Positions 11,321-25,554 of a stretch of 64,000 bases of DNA are shown here, one piece after another. Position 1 is the first letter of the stretch. Each line of letters opens with the position of its first letter. The stretch comes from Desmodus rotundus (lineage: Eukaryota; Chordata; Mammalia; Chiroptera; Phyllostomidae). The stretch spans positions 20,209,735 through 20,273,734 of the forward strand of contig NC_071396.1 of assembly GCF_022682495.2 (NCBI RefSeq), read 5' to 3'. Under the pieces are notes generated by a model. The model saw only the letters and a list, made by a program, of their open reading frames with translations. It ran no database searches and was not told the origin of the DNA. A program made the translations under genes and the position numbers.

Positions 11321-14300
11321 GAGTGGTCATTACTGATTCCTAGCCTTGGGCTGGGTGTGGGGTGCAGCTGGGAGATAGGAAGGGGAGGTCATGACCCACA
11401 AAACTCTAGTAGCAGACACGACAGAGTCAAGAATTCCCACACCGACTACGTTACCGAGCGCTAAGTTCTGAGACACCGTCAATACGTACCCAGGGAGATC
11501 AGAGGAGAGAGACCAGCAGTCACAGGGCTATGTGACCTGAGCTTTCAAAGTGGTGTAGGATTGGCATGGGTAGTAAGGGGACATTTCAAGAGCAGTCCCT
11601 CAAACTACAGAACAAATGAGTGAATGAAGGGAAGAACATGAGCAAAAGACAAAACCAGCAGATCCAGTTCACAGGAGAGTGAAGGGAGTCCTTACCTGTC
11701 ACCTTTGGTGGGTGTTAACGGGTAGGGGCACACACTGGCCACGATGGAGAGGCCCACCAGAGCGGAGCCTCAGAAACTGGGTGAGGAGTTTGGGCTGAAG
11801 AGGTAGAATTTGGGAGCAAAGGAAGAAAATGATGAAGCAGTGCTAAGACCCACCCTGGGATGGTCAGGGGTGCTGCTGGAGGAGGGAGCTGGAATGCAGA
11901 GAAGTCGGCAGGGAGGCAGCCTCAGGAACTGGTGAGGAGGGGCAAAACAAGCTAGGCTGAGGATGGGCCGCAAGACTCAACCAGGGACGTGGTGGGCAGG
12001 CATGGGCCCCAGGGCTCCGCCCGGTCCTCAGAGAAGGGAGTGGAAGGGGAGATGCTGGCTCTGTAGTGACTACAAAATTCGTAGTGATTTTGAGACAGAA
12101 AAATGGAGAGCTGAAGAGCAGGGGGAGATGAGCTCCATTACATCTTTTGGTTTTGAGCTGGTGACGAGAGACGCAAGTGGAAATGCCCAATAGGCAGTCA
12201 CAAGGTCACCGTTAGAATTTGACACGGACAGAGATTTGGAAGTGATTATTATAAAGACAGTGAACAAAACCAATGAAATGGATGCGGTCTCTGAGGGACC
12301 AATATGAGTAGGAAAAAAACCCTAGAAAACCAAAGACTAAGTCCAGGGCAACGCAGAAATTAAAAATATAAAAACATTCCAGGAATACCCACCGTGAACG
12401 CATGAACCTAAACAAAATCAGCGTGGGGCTGCATTTTGACTTCCGTGGTTCCTGGAAACGCCACAGGCATTTTTCCCCTGTAGGCCACTTCCTCCATTAA
12501 AAAATTAAAAATCACATCCTACTTACTACTGCAGTGGTAGAAAGATGAATATAATCTACAATGGATTATTATATATTCATTATTGTTATATAATGTTCTC
12601 CCGTCTGAGTTTAAGAGAAACTATTTGTATGGGTCCCTAAAAGTATCATGGGCCTTATTATATCTAACGGCGTGAATAATCCCAAATAGTGAGCGTTCTT
12701 TGAAAAACTCAAGTATGCCTGACTTCAGAAAACGTGTGTGTAAAGGAAAGGTCACTCTTTCTTTTTTTTTAATGGTATAAGCTAATCTTTTCATTAACCT
12801 TGATTTTTGTCGGTGCCTGACCTTGCTCAGTCGGCGTGACCCCGAATGGAGACGTGTTGCAGAGGGACTCAGGGTGAGAGAGAAGCAATAGTCACCCTAT
12901 TTTACTGTGTTTAAGGAAGGACTTCATTTTTTAGATGCATATTCTTGGGTGCGCCTCTCAGAAAATACGATTCCCTTGTTAAAGGGCCTCTTGTACATCC
13001 CAAGAGGAGTTGTTTTCAGAGTAACTGTGTGGTTTTGATGTTGTGGGGGCTTCATTCCTGTCTGTTTCCTGAATAAAGTGAAATTTGGACCTCAAAAATG
13101 ACTCCCCTCCGGATGAAAAAAAAATAAATTGGAAACCTGAAACAGGTTCAATTTAACCACAGAGAATTTCAGTCTCAGAGGAAGGAAAGGCTGGGTGATA
13201 AGTCAGACACCCTCACGGGGCTCACGACGGGGTAGCTGAACCGGGGAAGAACACTGGTGACACTGAGGGACAGGGAGGCAGAAGCCCTTCCCCACATCGC
13301 AGTCCGAGGCAGGGCCGCACTGAGTCCTGAAACCTCCAGCCTGGACTGAAGGGGCTGGGGTGGGGGTGACAGAGACAGAGCACAAATTATTTATTAACAA
13401 TGACAGAACACACACAGAGGGACTTCCGAAGTCCTTACTTCCTTGGGCTCGGTAGGCAGAGGATATGACTTTGACAGCCAAAGTGAGGAAGAGGACCGTG
13501 GAGTGCTATCAAAAGCGGCAGATGACGCAGGAAGGCCGGAAGAGATAAGTCTCTCCAAGACGGTCAAAATGAGGGCCCGGGCTGCTTTGGTGGTAACAAC
13601 TTCCTGGGGTAGTGGGACGCTCTGAGCAGCAAGGGGTGTTCCTAAAGTGACGTCCTGGGTCTGGCTCAGGACGAGGGCCTGCAGTAGCCCGGCCTGGAAA
13701 GACCGAATAGAATCGAAGGCAGGGTTAGTGGAGGGTGCTGGGTGTGCCTTGCGGTGTTCATGGCACCTCACTGTGGGGAACCGTTCCAAGCATGGGAAAT
13801 GTGGCTCAGCCCCCACTCAGAAAAGCCAGTGGGGAGCGAGGTTGACGGGCAGGACCCACGCCCATGAATAGGTTCTCCAGTGGGAAATCAGGCCTGCATT
13901 GTACCTTGACTGCTATGAGACTTGCTCTTGCTAAAACTCCCTCACCCTGAGGCAGCAAATGTTTACTGAGTATCGTTATCTTCCCAAAATCTGAGCTAGA
14001 CCTTCCAGGTATGGAGCACAGCCTGTTTCGACCATTTCTCCTTTTACATTGCAAATATCCTTCTTTGATGTATTCAGCGACACCCTCTCCTTTGTCTGCA
14101 AAAGATAACCACCCATAACAAACCTTTGCATAGTAAAGGAGGACCATCTTTGATGTAAGGGGCCTAGAAAAACAATAAAAACCTGTCCGGGCGGGTGTCA
14201 GGGGCCCTCTCTCTAACTTGGAGAGTGGCCACGCAGCCCCTTTTTCTCCACAGGATTTCTGTAGTCCGTGTGTATTAGTATATTGCAACCACAACGCTGG

Positions 14301-14349
14301 ATCCTGCGGGCTGGGATGCGCGTCACCTCACGTGGCATTCAATCCTCCT
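11321..14349. other. Intergenic DNA
   Basis: No gene is recognised. 11640-12060 is purine-rich on the plus strand. A minus-strand frame at 13394-13816 (140 codons) and another at 13806-14294 (162 codons) lack domain resemblance and splice context, and I treat them as chance. Confidence 0.55.
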
Positions 14350-14515
14350 ACCAAACTCTGCGGTGACTACTGTCTCATACCCACGTCACAGAGGAGAAAA
14401 CCAAGGCACAGAAAGTTGAAGTAGCTTGCCTAGGATTGCACAGCAGGCAAAAGTGGCAGAACTGGAATGAGGATTCTGGCACTCTGCCTGCGGGCCCTAC
14501 ACTCGTAACTGCTGG
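14350..14515 (-). repeat. MIR SINE, reverse orientation
   Basis: The inverted MIR core is visible: CACAGAGGAGAAAACCAAGG, then gttgaagtagcttgcc, ggattgcacagcagg and agtggcagaactggaatgagg. Confidence 0.75.
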
Positions 14516-17500
14516 GTGAGACAGATCCACCCTGTGTGGTCTCGGGGCGCTTTAGCAAGTCTCGCAGGCATTTGGAGCTTGGTCTTGCTGTTGGTATTGT
14601 ATCGGTTTACAGGGGCAAATGAATGAAGCACGGAAAAGCAACTTGCCTGTGCTTACACGGTAACATGGTAGCGGAGAGCATGTGCTACTTTGCCAGGCCA
14701 GACACCCGGAGGGACGTCCCTGGGGGACGCAGGAGGGGCTGGAGCCCTCCGAAAAGGCCAACATCTAGCCACACCCTAGCCCAGATCTATTTCTGCACTC
14801 CTGGCGCCCCCCAAGAGGAAAGCTTCACTTGAGAAGAGTGACTTTGTTTCCTCCCTCTGACCGTGAGAAATGCCAGGTTTCAAAGCCGCTCTCCATTGGG
14901 CCCAGGTGGTCTTGGATACACATCCCCCTCTTTGGACAGACGGATGGAAAACTCTTTGTAAACAAGTAATGTACTACTTGACATTGTTTTAAATATATGT
15001 ATATTTACAATACTGTATATTTAACATATGTAGTATAGGACTATTTAATAATATACAGTAATGATACAGAATACAGTAGCAATAATAATGTATGCACATA
15101 TATACGTACGCATTGGTCGTCTCAGGTTTTGCTCTGAGCTCCTAAGAGATAAAACACAGCCCAAACATGAAGGGCTGTCCTTTGCTTCTTTTTTTACCAA
15201 AAGTAAATGGCATTGCTTTGTCAGCATGGAGCGTGTGTAACTGACCTCTTGGCCTCTCTCTGTCCAGCAAGGAAAACACGCCCCTTGGAAATGTGAGCGC
15301 ACGGACAGAGAGACTGTCGGGATGATGGGGTGGTAAAGTGAGGCCCGGACTGTTGTGATGATGGTGACTGCTGCCTCTACGATTGCCACCGCTTAAGGAA
15401 AACGGTGGTGAAGCCGTCTGTCAGAGGAGTTGAAAGGGGATGGTATCATCTGCTCGAGAAAAACAGGAACGTTAGTGATGGCTACACTGAGTGCAACGCA
15501 TGCATCTTTAAAAAGTAGAGGTTGCTTACATTTAAAAAAAACCCTAAGACTATTTAAGTATCCTAGAGAAACTTACTAGCATTTTTTTTTACAATTCTTT
15601 GGTAAATTACAGCCTTGATCAAGTGTTTTTTTTTTACATTCTGAGTAACTTCCTCCTACTCTCTCTTTTCTAAGGGATACAGCATTCTGACAGTAACAGA
15701 TACAAATGGTTGTTAGCAAAGAGCGATGATGAGTATAGAGAATTAACATGGGAAAATCCAATATTCCTTTCCACTATTTTGGAAGTAACACTGAGTCGGG
15801 AGGAAGTGATGTAAAATCTCCAGGCTATGCATTTACCGAGAAGTCCTCTCCTCGGGGGTCCGAGGCCGAAGCTCAGGCCACCTGGGCTGGCTCCGGGAGC
15901 TTGGTCGGAGTTGCTCTGCAGCCCAGAAATGCTCCGTCTGAGTTCAAGTGTGGCGAAGCAGAGAGCTGACCACAGCCATTTTCCCTCCTGACCCATCTAT
16001 TATAAACCACTGTCTACGGAGACTCGCAAACTGTTTTCCTTTCAAGACAACACAACACTCTGCCACCACCTGTGCTCCAGGGGGCGGGCAGGGAGGGGGC
16101 GGGCCCAGGTTCGGATGCCAGGCCTGGAGGTGGGATGTGGTGTGAGGCTGTCCCTGCGCTCGCACTGCCCCGAGGGGCTCCTGAGGATGCTGGGCTGGCT
16201 GCGCTCCAGGTGAATTGGAGGCCGTCCTAGAAGTAAGAACATCCATCATGCTTCGTAAGATCTCGGGTTGTAACGGCTGCCTTGAGCCTGCAGACACTTT
16301 TTATGAAGCTCCCGGTCATGAAGCGCTCTTTCCGCCTCTGCTGCCATATGTTTTTCCAGCTGGACCTCCACCAGTCTTCCGCTCTCCAGAAAGTTCTCGT
16401 TCATTCAGCCCAAGGGTATCTCATTGGCTTTTCTGAAGGCTGCTGGAAGCTTCAGCAGGAGTCCTGGCCACATGGAAAATCAAGCCATCTGAGCTTATAG
16501 CTGAAGGTCTCACATTGGGAGTCCCTGCCTTCAGAGGCTGCGCTTTCCTCAGTCAATTTAAATTTGGAGAAATGTAAACAAGCATACTTAACTATGTGAA
16601 ACTGTGCAAAAAAAGATTCTTATTAGCATGCATTTTCTGTGCCTCAGACGTCCTCACCACATCCAACGGCAGGGAAACTTTACAACAGTTTTTTTCCAAA
16701 GACTGGAATCCGCCCACTTATGTACTCTGCTTAGCCAGCGACCTCCCAACCTTGTTCGGCTTCCATTCCCGTGGGGCACTGGGACGGTTCAGCTTCTCCA
16801 GATGCTGCTTTTCGGGCTGACGCAGGGGCCAGAGTGACAACTCCCCCATATGCGTTAGAGCTCTTGCCCGTGGGCCAAGGTCCACGCTTCCAAATTCTAA
16901 CCAACAGTTTGCTCTTTGTGACTCAGATGTGGTGGCTGCCCGGCTCTTCATTTTTCCTTTGGGCGAATTTAGGGTTCAGTTCCTCGTCCTCAAAAGTCCT
17001 GACTGAGGAAGAAACGGGGCGCACAGTCTCTGTGGTAAACTATCCTTGGAAAACCCTCCTGCAGAATTGGGCTGTGTGTGTGAAGCTCTCACCTTACTGA
17101 TATATTTGTATTTATTTGAGAATAAAACGGAGCCTGCTTCCAGATTTAACAGCGTCCCCATTTTTTTACTGGGAATTCTTTGACTGTATTCTTCCCACGG
17201 CCCCCTCCAACTTATCCCCCCTCCTTTCCACTACCGTTTCCAGCTGTCCCCATTGGCTACTGAGTGCGCCCAGATCCCTTCTGATCACCTTCACGCTACA
17301 AAATCTGCAGGCAATGTGATGTCTAGGATAATGTAAGGGGGCCGTAGAACAACTCACACTAGCAGTGATGACATCCCACGCTTTGACAGTGTAAGTTTGG
17401 GGAGCCCAACTGTATTCAGGCACAGGTATGAAATCGTGCAACCCGAATTGGCGAAGCATTGTTCAAAGTAGGCAACAGAAAGCCATATTGTGAGGAAATT

Positions 17501-20131
17501 TTCACTTTCTTTCTGGTTTGTTGGTTTCACTCAATGCTTCAACAGGAATATAATTACAATATTTCTAAGCCGACTCTCTAACCGCTACGAGTTTGACAAT
17601 ACGCCTCCCACCACTCACAATAATCCGAGTGGCATATATCAGGTAGGTTACCCATTAAACGACTCTGACAGACCGTATTTCTGGTTAATTGTTAGTTCTG
17701 TATGACCTTCGACTTTGCCTGTGTACTTAGTAACACCACCTGCTGTCTAGGGGGGCAGGACTACCTCTTACGTGAGGATTACTGTTCTTACTTCGTAAAC
17801 AACTGCGCTCAGTCGGAGGTGTTGAAACTCTACCGTAGAATTGTTTAAATTATACAACCCATGGCAAGCCTACAGAAAGAAACTGACTTTCTTCCCTGTG
17901 CTGGCTTTATTGGCTTCTCCTAAGATAGCATAATTTATGTACCATAATAGAGGCATAACAATGATTTACAAGTTGTATCCTTGGTCTGCAAAGTGGAATA
18001 TTTTAAGAGAACTCGGACTCTGTCGTGCCTGTCCCGTCTGTCTTCTTCCAGACCGGTTTCTCATTGTGTGGAAGCCTCTGGGAAAGTTCCCAATAAAACA
18101 GGCAAATAAAAAGTAATGCCCACAAAGGGAAGCGAGGTGAGACCTTTCCTTCTTCACCATCACCCGAGATCATGCCTCTGTGTTGTGGGGCACGCTGAGA
18201 ACGCCGCTGCTGGTCGAGAAACGCCAAGGCGTCTGCTGGCCTGCGATCTACAGACAGGCCTGTGTCAGCAGGGTTTTCAGTGGGTGGGCTGCCTTTGGGT
18301 GGGACGCACAGCGAGTGGCGCCTGCACAGTGAACTCCTGGTGGCAGGAAGTCGGGGGGCAGAGCATTTCCTCTTAACCTAACCAGGCCCGTCCTGTACAG
18401 TCTACTAACTCGGGGCAATGATGCTCCAATCCAGGAATCAGAACAGCCTAACAACAGCGGCCCTGGGCGGCGTGACAAGCAGCTTGCATCTAACGTTCTC
18501 TCTCCTGCACGAGGGGGGAGCGGCATCTTTCTCAGTCGGGGAGAACGAACCCCCATTCACTTGTTCCTCCACTAATTTGTCCCTTAATCCATCCCCCGCC
18601 TTTGTCCAGTGAGAAATGGATGTCCCTGGTCAGTTTCACTGGGGAAACGACAGCACTGAAAACGGGAACACTTTTTGCAATACCTGTAATGTCTCATTCC
18701 TTACCACGGTAACACCATTAACAAACGGGAGAACGACGCACTCAAGGTAACACACGCTGCCTTGGAAGTGACTTTTGTCCCGAACTGTGGCAAGGCTCAC
18801 AGACTTCGCCCAGCATTCACACAACCTGTAACTTTATGCTGAAATGTGGACACTTTGCAGAGTGTGGGGCTTGTTTTTTTTTTATTACTTGGAACCGGAG
18901 AGGTTGGCCTGAACACCCACCACATGCAAATAATCAAGAGGTCGTCTGCCAACAGAAAACAGTTTCAAAAGTACGGAATGCAGAATTCTGCGCCGAAAGC
19001 ACTTGACAGCGTCCCAGGAAGACTTGTGCTGACATGTTTTCAGTCTAAGAGGGCTTCGGCATTCCAGGCTTTTAAAAGAATGTCTCCTGTTACAGCTAGA
19101 AGGGGCTGCCTATCCCTCTCTTCCCTCTGAAATCAAGGAATCCGGGAGTCTTGCTCTGGAACACTTATTGAAAAGTGAAGAGGAACCTTCAGACGAAAAG
19201 TCAAGAACGCGGCTCTTTTCTGATTTTGATTTTTTAAAATAGTTGAAACGACACATTCTCCAAAGTTTCCCACCACCACCATTTTTGGAAAACATCGAAT
19301 TTCACATACTTCATTGTGTCTTCATAAGCAGACCCAAATAAACAAAAGTCAGAAGTTTATAAATATAAATTCACTACAGTTAACAAAGTCACAACAAATT
19401 TTGAAACGTCAGAATTCCTAGAACTTACTCTCATAACATCCTTTATAAATTCAGTATATAGCCAGCAAAGAAGCCACACAGCTATTCAGCAGCAGAATCC
19501 TGGGCGAGAATACCAAAAAACCTCAAAACAAATTTCCACATCCTGCTGACCTATTCAGCCCAGAGCTTGTTAGTATGTGGAACTGTTGTTTTTCCTTCTT
19601 CTTCTACTGAGACTCTCTTAAGTAATCGGAAAGGCCTCTGCATAATATATTGAATTTTTGCCCATCGTGTGTGTGTGTGTGTGTGTGTGTATAAATATAA
19701 AATAAGGCAGTTCTTGTGGAAATATTTTCCGTCAGCCTTGAAACGCTTTAGTGTGGCATATTAATGCTGATAACAGATGTTTCTGCCCTGGCTAACCCGA
19801 ACTCAGTATGGGCTGTGGCAAGGCTCATGGACTTCACCCGGCTGTGGTCTAGACGCTCCTAGCCTGGGATCTGAGCCCATGCCAAGCAGACTCAGTGCTC
19901 TCAGAGGAGGTGATGATCTGGTAGCCGTTTAACCTCACAACTTCATTTGGGTGGCACAGTGCCCCCAAACAATGGGCAGGCAGTGACTGGTCATTTTTCT
20001 GCTTTGTTTTGTGACACCGTATGTATTGGGCTTGGGTTTGTCAGCGTCTCCTGGTCTCCCACTGCCCCACACACCCACCGAAGCTCAGAGCAGAAATGGC
20101 ATCAAGCTCAGCATCCCCTGGTCCACTCAAG
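14516..20131. other. Gene-poor intergenic DNA
   Basis: No gene is recognised. It contains an AT-rich stretch near 14980-15110 and a (GT)12 microsatellite at 19667-19690. Short frames on both strands (for example 15944-16297 minus, 18248-18556 minus) carry no recognisable domain. Confidence 0.55.
19667..19690 (+). repeat. (GT)12 microsatellite
   Basis: A perfect GT dinucleotide run, expected to be polymorphic. Confidence 0.95.
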
Positions 20132-20144
20132 AACACAGGTCCAG

Positions 20145-20346
20145 CCCTGGCTGGGGAGCTTGGTTGGTTGGAGCATTATCCTGATACACCAAGGTTGCAG
20201 GTTCAATTCCCGTGTCAGGGCACATGCAAGAATCAGCCAATGAATGGATAAATAAGTGGAACAACAAATCAATCTGTCTCTCCCTTCCCCCTCCCTCTTT
20301 CTCTAAAATCAACAAATTCCAAACATTAAAAAAGAAAAAGAAAAAC
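20145..20346 (+). mobile_element. VES SINE (bat), sense orientation, with target-site duplication
   Basis: It starts CCCTGGCTGGGGAGCTTGG, has a tRNA-type B box (GGTTCAATTCC), a CT-rich arm and an A-rich tail. The flanks AACACAGGTCCAG (20132-20144) and AACACAGGCCAG (20347-20358) are a near-identical target-site duplication, as made by LINE-mediated insertion. Confidence 0.92.
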
Positions 20347-20358
20347 AACACAGGCCAG

Positions 20359-22149
20359 AGTGTCCAAGTGGCCTGCTTCAGGTCTGAGGCCAGGTGGGGG
20401 AAGAGAACTTCAGCTATCTCCTGTGCAGGTATTTGCATGTATGTTAAGAAGAACCTGTGAAGACATCAGAAACAGGAGGTAGCCCCACCAGTGGGCTAAA
20501 GAAAGAACTGCAGCGTGAGAAAAGTGAATTCTAGCTCTTGTTTAACTGCGTATTTTCTTCGTCTGAAGGCAACGTCCTTATTGTCTTGATGCCCCAGTTT
20601 ACCAAACTCATAAAGTAAAGAGACACTGATGTTCTAAGTCATTGCTAAGAATAATGAGTTGCTTTGATAATACAGATTAGGTAGGTTGGTCGATTGGTCC
20701 AAACGATGAAAGCAATCTGAAAACGTTCAAACTCTAGCTATCTCTGCAGTGCTAAGAGCTAACTGCCACTGGGAAGTTCACCGGATGTAGTCCCCAGGCC
20801 TGTTTCAGGACCAGCTTTCTCCAGCAGGAATTTGCCTGAAGGGCTGAGGGAGGGAGGAGGCTTGCCAACAAGTACATCAGAGTTCATTTGTATTTGGAGT
20901 TCAGCTGCCTGTGACAAGCTTTTTAGTCATTTTAGGGAATCTATTTCTCTACTTCTATCCACCAGTAGTCTTGGCTAGGACTCAGACCCAGGCCGCCTGC
21001 TCCCACGTGCTCCCACAGCTTCCTTCTTCCCTGTCCGCACGTCCATTCTGCGTGCCGATCTTAGTCCTCTCAGTGGTTTTGCACGGCCGTGGCAAAGGTG
21101 TTGCCGTGTGGCCACGGCATCCAGAGATTCACTCCAATGAATAAGTTCCAGTCCACAACTAGTTTTTTAACTTTCTTTCCTTTTCTCCTTCTGCAGGGAG
21201 CTCTCTGTTCTACATAAAACTGATCCCCCCCCCAAAAAAAAAAGTTTAAAGAAAAAATTTACTATTAAATGTTTAGATCTTTGGATATGATTGGAATACC
21301 ACCTATACACATAAATGTTTTAAATAATAACACTACTTTATTTATTTATTTATTTATTATATATATTTTGCCAGATTAGACGAGAGCAAATATGACCCCA
21401 GAAAAGATTACTGAAATCTTACTGGTAAAGGCCAAATTTTCCTGCAGATTGGCTTTTTACAAAACATACTTACAAATAATGAAGCGAAAGTTAGTCCAGG
21501 TCACGTTGGCTAGTTTCTGTTTCATGAGAAGTACAAACAATGACCATGAAAGTTTAAGAAGTTTTGACTGTTTTGCTTCTTATAGCTCCATGAAGTTCTA
21601 TGAAGTATCTGACTTCATGGGTTTTTTTTTTTTCTCTTTAGTGCATTGCAGCCTATTATGCAGATTTGTCTCAGTGCAAAGTAGCCGGGATCGAGGTCCT
21701 ACAGTAGCGAAGAAATGATTTCATGAGATTTTCCTCTTTGTTTTTAAGGAAATGGGTCACAAAGAGTTAGAGGTGCGGTATTCCAATTTGGTGAGTGCCC
21801 AGACCATTTCCTCCCTGAACTAAATCCCAGAACTGACTCTTTAATCCCAACAAGAGCATCAGGTCTTCTCTGCGGTCCGTGCAGCCCAACACAGGACGTC
21901 TGCCACTGAAGGAGGGCGGTGTGGCGGGCGGTGTGGCAGTCTCTCCCCTCTACCTCCCCCTCAATGACTGAAGAGATTTCCCCGTCTTTGGATCGGTGTC
22001 CCACGCCAGGGCTTTCTTTTTTTCCTATAAACATACAGATAGCCATATCGTAACACTCTTTTTATTAACTCTCACAAATGTTAACACCCCTGTGCTGGGC
22101 CTCTACGGTGTGCTTATGTGATTTTTTTAAAATGCAAAATGCCGACAAA
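20359..22149. other. Intergenic DNA
   Basis: No gene is recognised. A (TTTA)n tract lies at about 21337-21358 within an AT-rich stretch. Confidence 0.6.
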
Positions 22150-22310
22150 ATGTTATTGTTAGACAGGAGGACTCACACCTAAATTTCAGTTCTGACACTG
22201 GCCGGTAGTGTTATTTTAGGCAAAGCACTTAACCTTCCGATGCCCGCGTTTTTAGTTTCTGAAGAAAGATGGCAAGATAAAAGAATTCATGCTTGTAATA
22301 GCTTTTTAAA
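22150..22310 (+). repeat. MIR SINE (degenerate)
   Basis: TTCAGTTCTGACACTGGCCG, then aggcaaagcacttaacctt and agtttctgaagaaagatgg follow MIR order on the plus strand. Confidence 0.6.
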
Positions 22311-25300
22311 ATGTCCATATGGAAGATAAAATAAATACAAAGGGATCATATTATTTTTAAACCTTTTAGAATTGTAACATCTATTTTTTCAGTTCCCTTG
22401 TTACTGAAAGGATAAGTAGGAAAGTCAAACTTTTAAGCTGAGAGAAAATTGACCACTTTAATATTTTCAAACATGTGAGGTTAGTTCATTGTTTTGTCAG
22501 CGCCTTCCTACTGATTATCCTTTAAAAGATTTCACTGAATGTCTTAACTATAAGTTAGACCCTAATCCAGGTATCATTCCAGAAAAGTGCATTTCACCAT
22601 GTTCTTTCCAAAAAGTCAGTAGGAGGCTTCTGGCATTAACCGGCTGTTGAATCCCGTCCAGTTCTCCTACAAATTTCCTTGCAGACTGCGCGAGTGTGTG
22701 ACCTCAATCTCTCCTTTGTCCGTATTTTTCACTCGGCTCTTTAAATTCTGACACAGTAAAGCAGTTAACCTACATCAAGACTCCGATTTTCACCCTAATG
22801 GGGACCTGTACGTGTGTTTACGCAGAGGCTGGTGACTAACAGCTCCTGTGTGTAATATGCGGACGATCAGAGCTCCCTCGACTTGACTTGGCCTGATTCT
22901 TAGACCCTGCACAGAGAGTTTATCTCCCCCACATGCGAACGTCTCTCTAGCCTCTGAGCACTTTCTGTGCACAGGGGAGGCAGGCTACAGGGAGAGGTCG
23001 AACAAAGGGAAAGTATTTCTAAAAAAGTGTATGTGCAACTGGAAACATAGAATGACCTCATAAAACACTACTACTTAGAAGGAAGGCTCTCATATCTATT
23101 ACATAAGGTTCTTTTATGTCCCGATTCTCCATAGTATGTGTAGACGCATTCCTATAAACAAGTGTTCAAATACATATTTATAACACTTTTAAAGTGAAAA
23201 ATCCCTGAATATCACATGTGTTCTTTCAGTCTTAGGGTACTTCGCTCAAGTACAAGGAGCCTAGGACGGTAGCCACAGAAATCCGAAGGCCGCGTCACTG
23301 CATTTTTTTTCTCCTTCAAATATGCCAAGGTCAGAGTTTAAGAAGCTTTAGCGTGGTTGCAACATCCTGCTATTAATAGAGAGTGCTCTCTAAAGAATGA
23401 AGGTTGCCATCCCACATGTGGACATAGGGTGAAGGCATGAACTCAGCAGTCCCTGGAACACCACCCACACGTTGCTGGGGGCAGGGGGTGGGGGTGATGG
23501 CGCCCTCCCCCAGCTGCACGTCCTCTAGTAAGAACCATTTCTTCCCAGGGCCCTGTCAACCGTCAGTACGAGGGCCTCTCAGCTGCAGTAAGCCTCGGAG
23601 AGCAGCAGGCTCCAATCTTAGACGTTTAAGCCGTACCCAGTGCAAGCCCATGGAAGCCAGGTGGGAGGTCAGGCCTGCCCTTCCCGTTGAGCTACTGCGT
23701 GGAGTTGCTTCCTCTGGTTCACCTTCCCATTACTCCTCTTACTCCTGCCTTATCAGTATTGTACTGAGTGGCTTTCTTTTTGTTTCTAAATTGTGTTTTT
23801 TATTTGTACTTTTAAAAATCTTAGACACGAGGGCTGGAAAAAGCTGTTGCTTCCTCTAGACTCTCAGTGGGAATGTTCCCCCGGGAACATTTCCTTTAGT
23901 TCTTAAGTCGAATTGCAGCATTTCAGCGTTCTGGTTAAAAGCCAGCCTCAGCCTACTGCCCCATCACACCGCACACGACCTCGGCTGGCCTGTCCGCGCA
24001 GGAATGGGTGGGAGCTCACTGCAGCCGCGCTGGTAACCTTGACTGTGAATGGCAAAGGTTATCATAATTCTCTTCTGAGAGGACCTGGGGCCTTAAGCAG
24101 GAGGGCAGAGTCTACGTGACTAAAACGTACTGACTTCCTCTTTCATAAGTCATCACATGATGAACTACAATTACAATTACCGCCTTGTCTCTGCGAATTG
24201 CAGACGCATTGCCTCACCCTAGAAACCCCGCTCCTGTGCTCCGAGGAGGCGGTGACTGCTGCAGCCAGGCTTTGGAAGGTATCCAGCTCCAGGCTGCGCT
24301 GGGCGGGGAGGGCGGGGGTGGGAGACAAAAACAAAGCTGTGTTTACTTAGCATACATCGATAAAACTGCTTCAGAGCTACATGAAAGGCCAGGCAGCAGG
24401 AAAGACTTGATACAATATAAGGAATTGCTGCCCTGGATCCCCCTTGCGCCAACCTTAACCCCCTTCATGCTGGATCCTTTTATGGCCAGAGAGACCATAA
24501 ACTGGCCTTTCCATTTTCCTGAGGGCATTTCATTAGGGAAGTTACATCAGCCCTGTTTCGACATTAGACTGCTAGTGTAGAATAAGAGGGAACTGCCCTC
24601 CATTTGGAGAAGGAAAGCTCTGTTCTACACAAATCCTTACTTAGTACCTCCCAAGGCAGAGTTTGCATGTCAGTATTTCTACTTTGGGCTTTCCCTGGAG
24701 GGTATTAACACTGCTTGCAGGTAAATGAGTATAATTAGGCCATGGCTCTAACACCTAGTTTTGTGATGTTTCTGTTGCTGCCTAGTCGGGCTATCTCTTG
24801 GGGGTGCCCGAGAGGGCTCACCTCTGCAGCACAAAGACTAGGCCTCATCCCCTTTGGGCCAGATGGGCCAAGTCACGTGCTAGAACGTGGCGCACGGTCA
24901 CCATGGAGAGTGACCAAAGGGACAGGTACCAGAAAGAGGTACTACCGCAGGGACCAGGAGTTACCAAACCCACCGTCCCCAGGTGCTTCCCCAGCTAGGA
25001 GGGCGTGAGGCAGGATTGCGATTGCGGGGCACTTCCGCAACAGGGGGAGACCTCTCTGGCAGGCACACCTTCTCTGGAAATCCCCAAGAGATTCAGCATT
25101 TGCCTGAAAAACATTTAGGCCTGGCATTACGTTTTCTGTGCCATTGCGAACAGGTTTTCTCATGTGCTTTAAGCAGCTCCCTCCACTGTTTTTCTAAGGG
25201 TGTTTTTCCTCTTCCTTGTGGTTAATCCTTTGAAGCAACCTGGCATTTTCAATAGCAACAACTAGAGAGAAACGTCAGCAGGATTTTTTCCTCTCTCCAC

Positions 25301-25554
25301 CTACCAATCCAGCGGTAGGAAAGATAATATAATTAGTACCCTGTTCTTCCTACACTTAACCAGCTCATTCCAGTCTCAAGGAGCCATGTGGGCCCGTCTT
25401 CCAACAAAAGCGGCTCCAGAGGCCGCCCTTGCAGAGTTGAAGTGTCAAAGTCCCAACCGAGAGTGACTAAGCCTGCATCTCTTAGTAAGACCAACGACCG
25501 GCCAAAAGTGATTTACTATAACACACACCAGCTCCTCCTCCCGAAGCAAGTGTG
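22311..25554. other. Upstream flank of IRF2BP2, no gene seen
   Basis: No coding exon is recognised. GC content rises slowly toward the CpG island. Frames at 23437-23859 (140 codons) and 24185-24580 (131 codons), both plus strand, have no domain signal. Confidence 0.55.

Noticed and set aside
20145..20346. tRNA gene (B-box-like sequence)
   Set aside because: The tRNA-like promoter belongs to the tRNA-derived head of a VES SINE. The CT-rich arm, A-rich tail and target-site duplication show a retroposon, not a tRNA gene.
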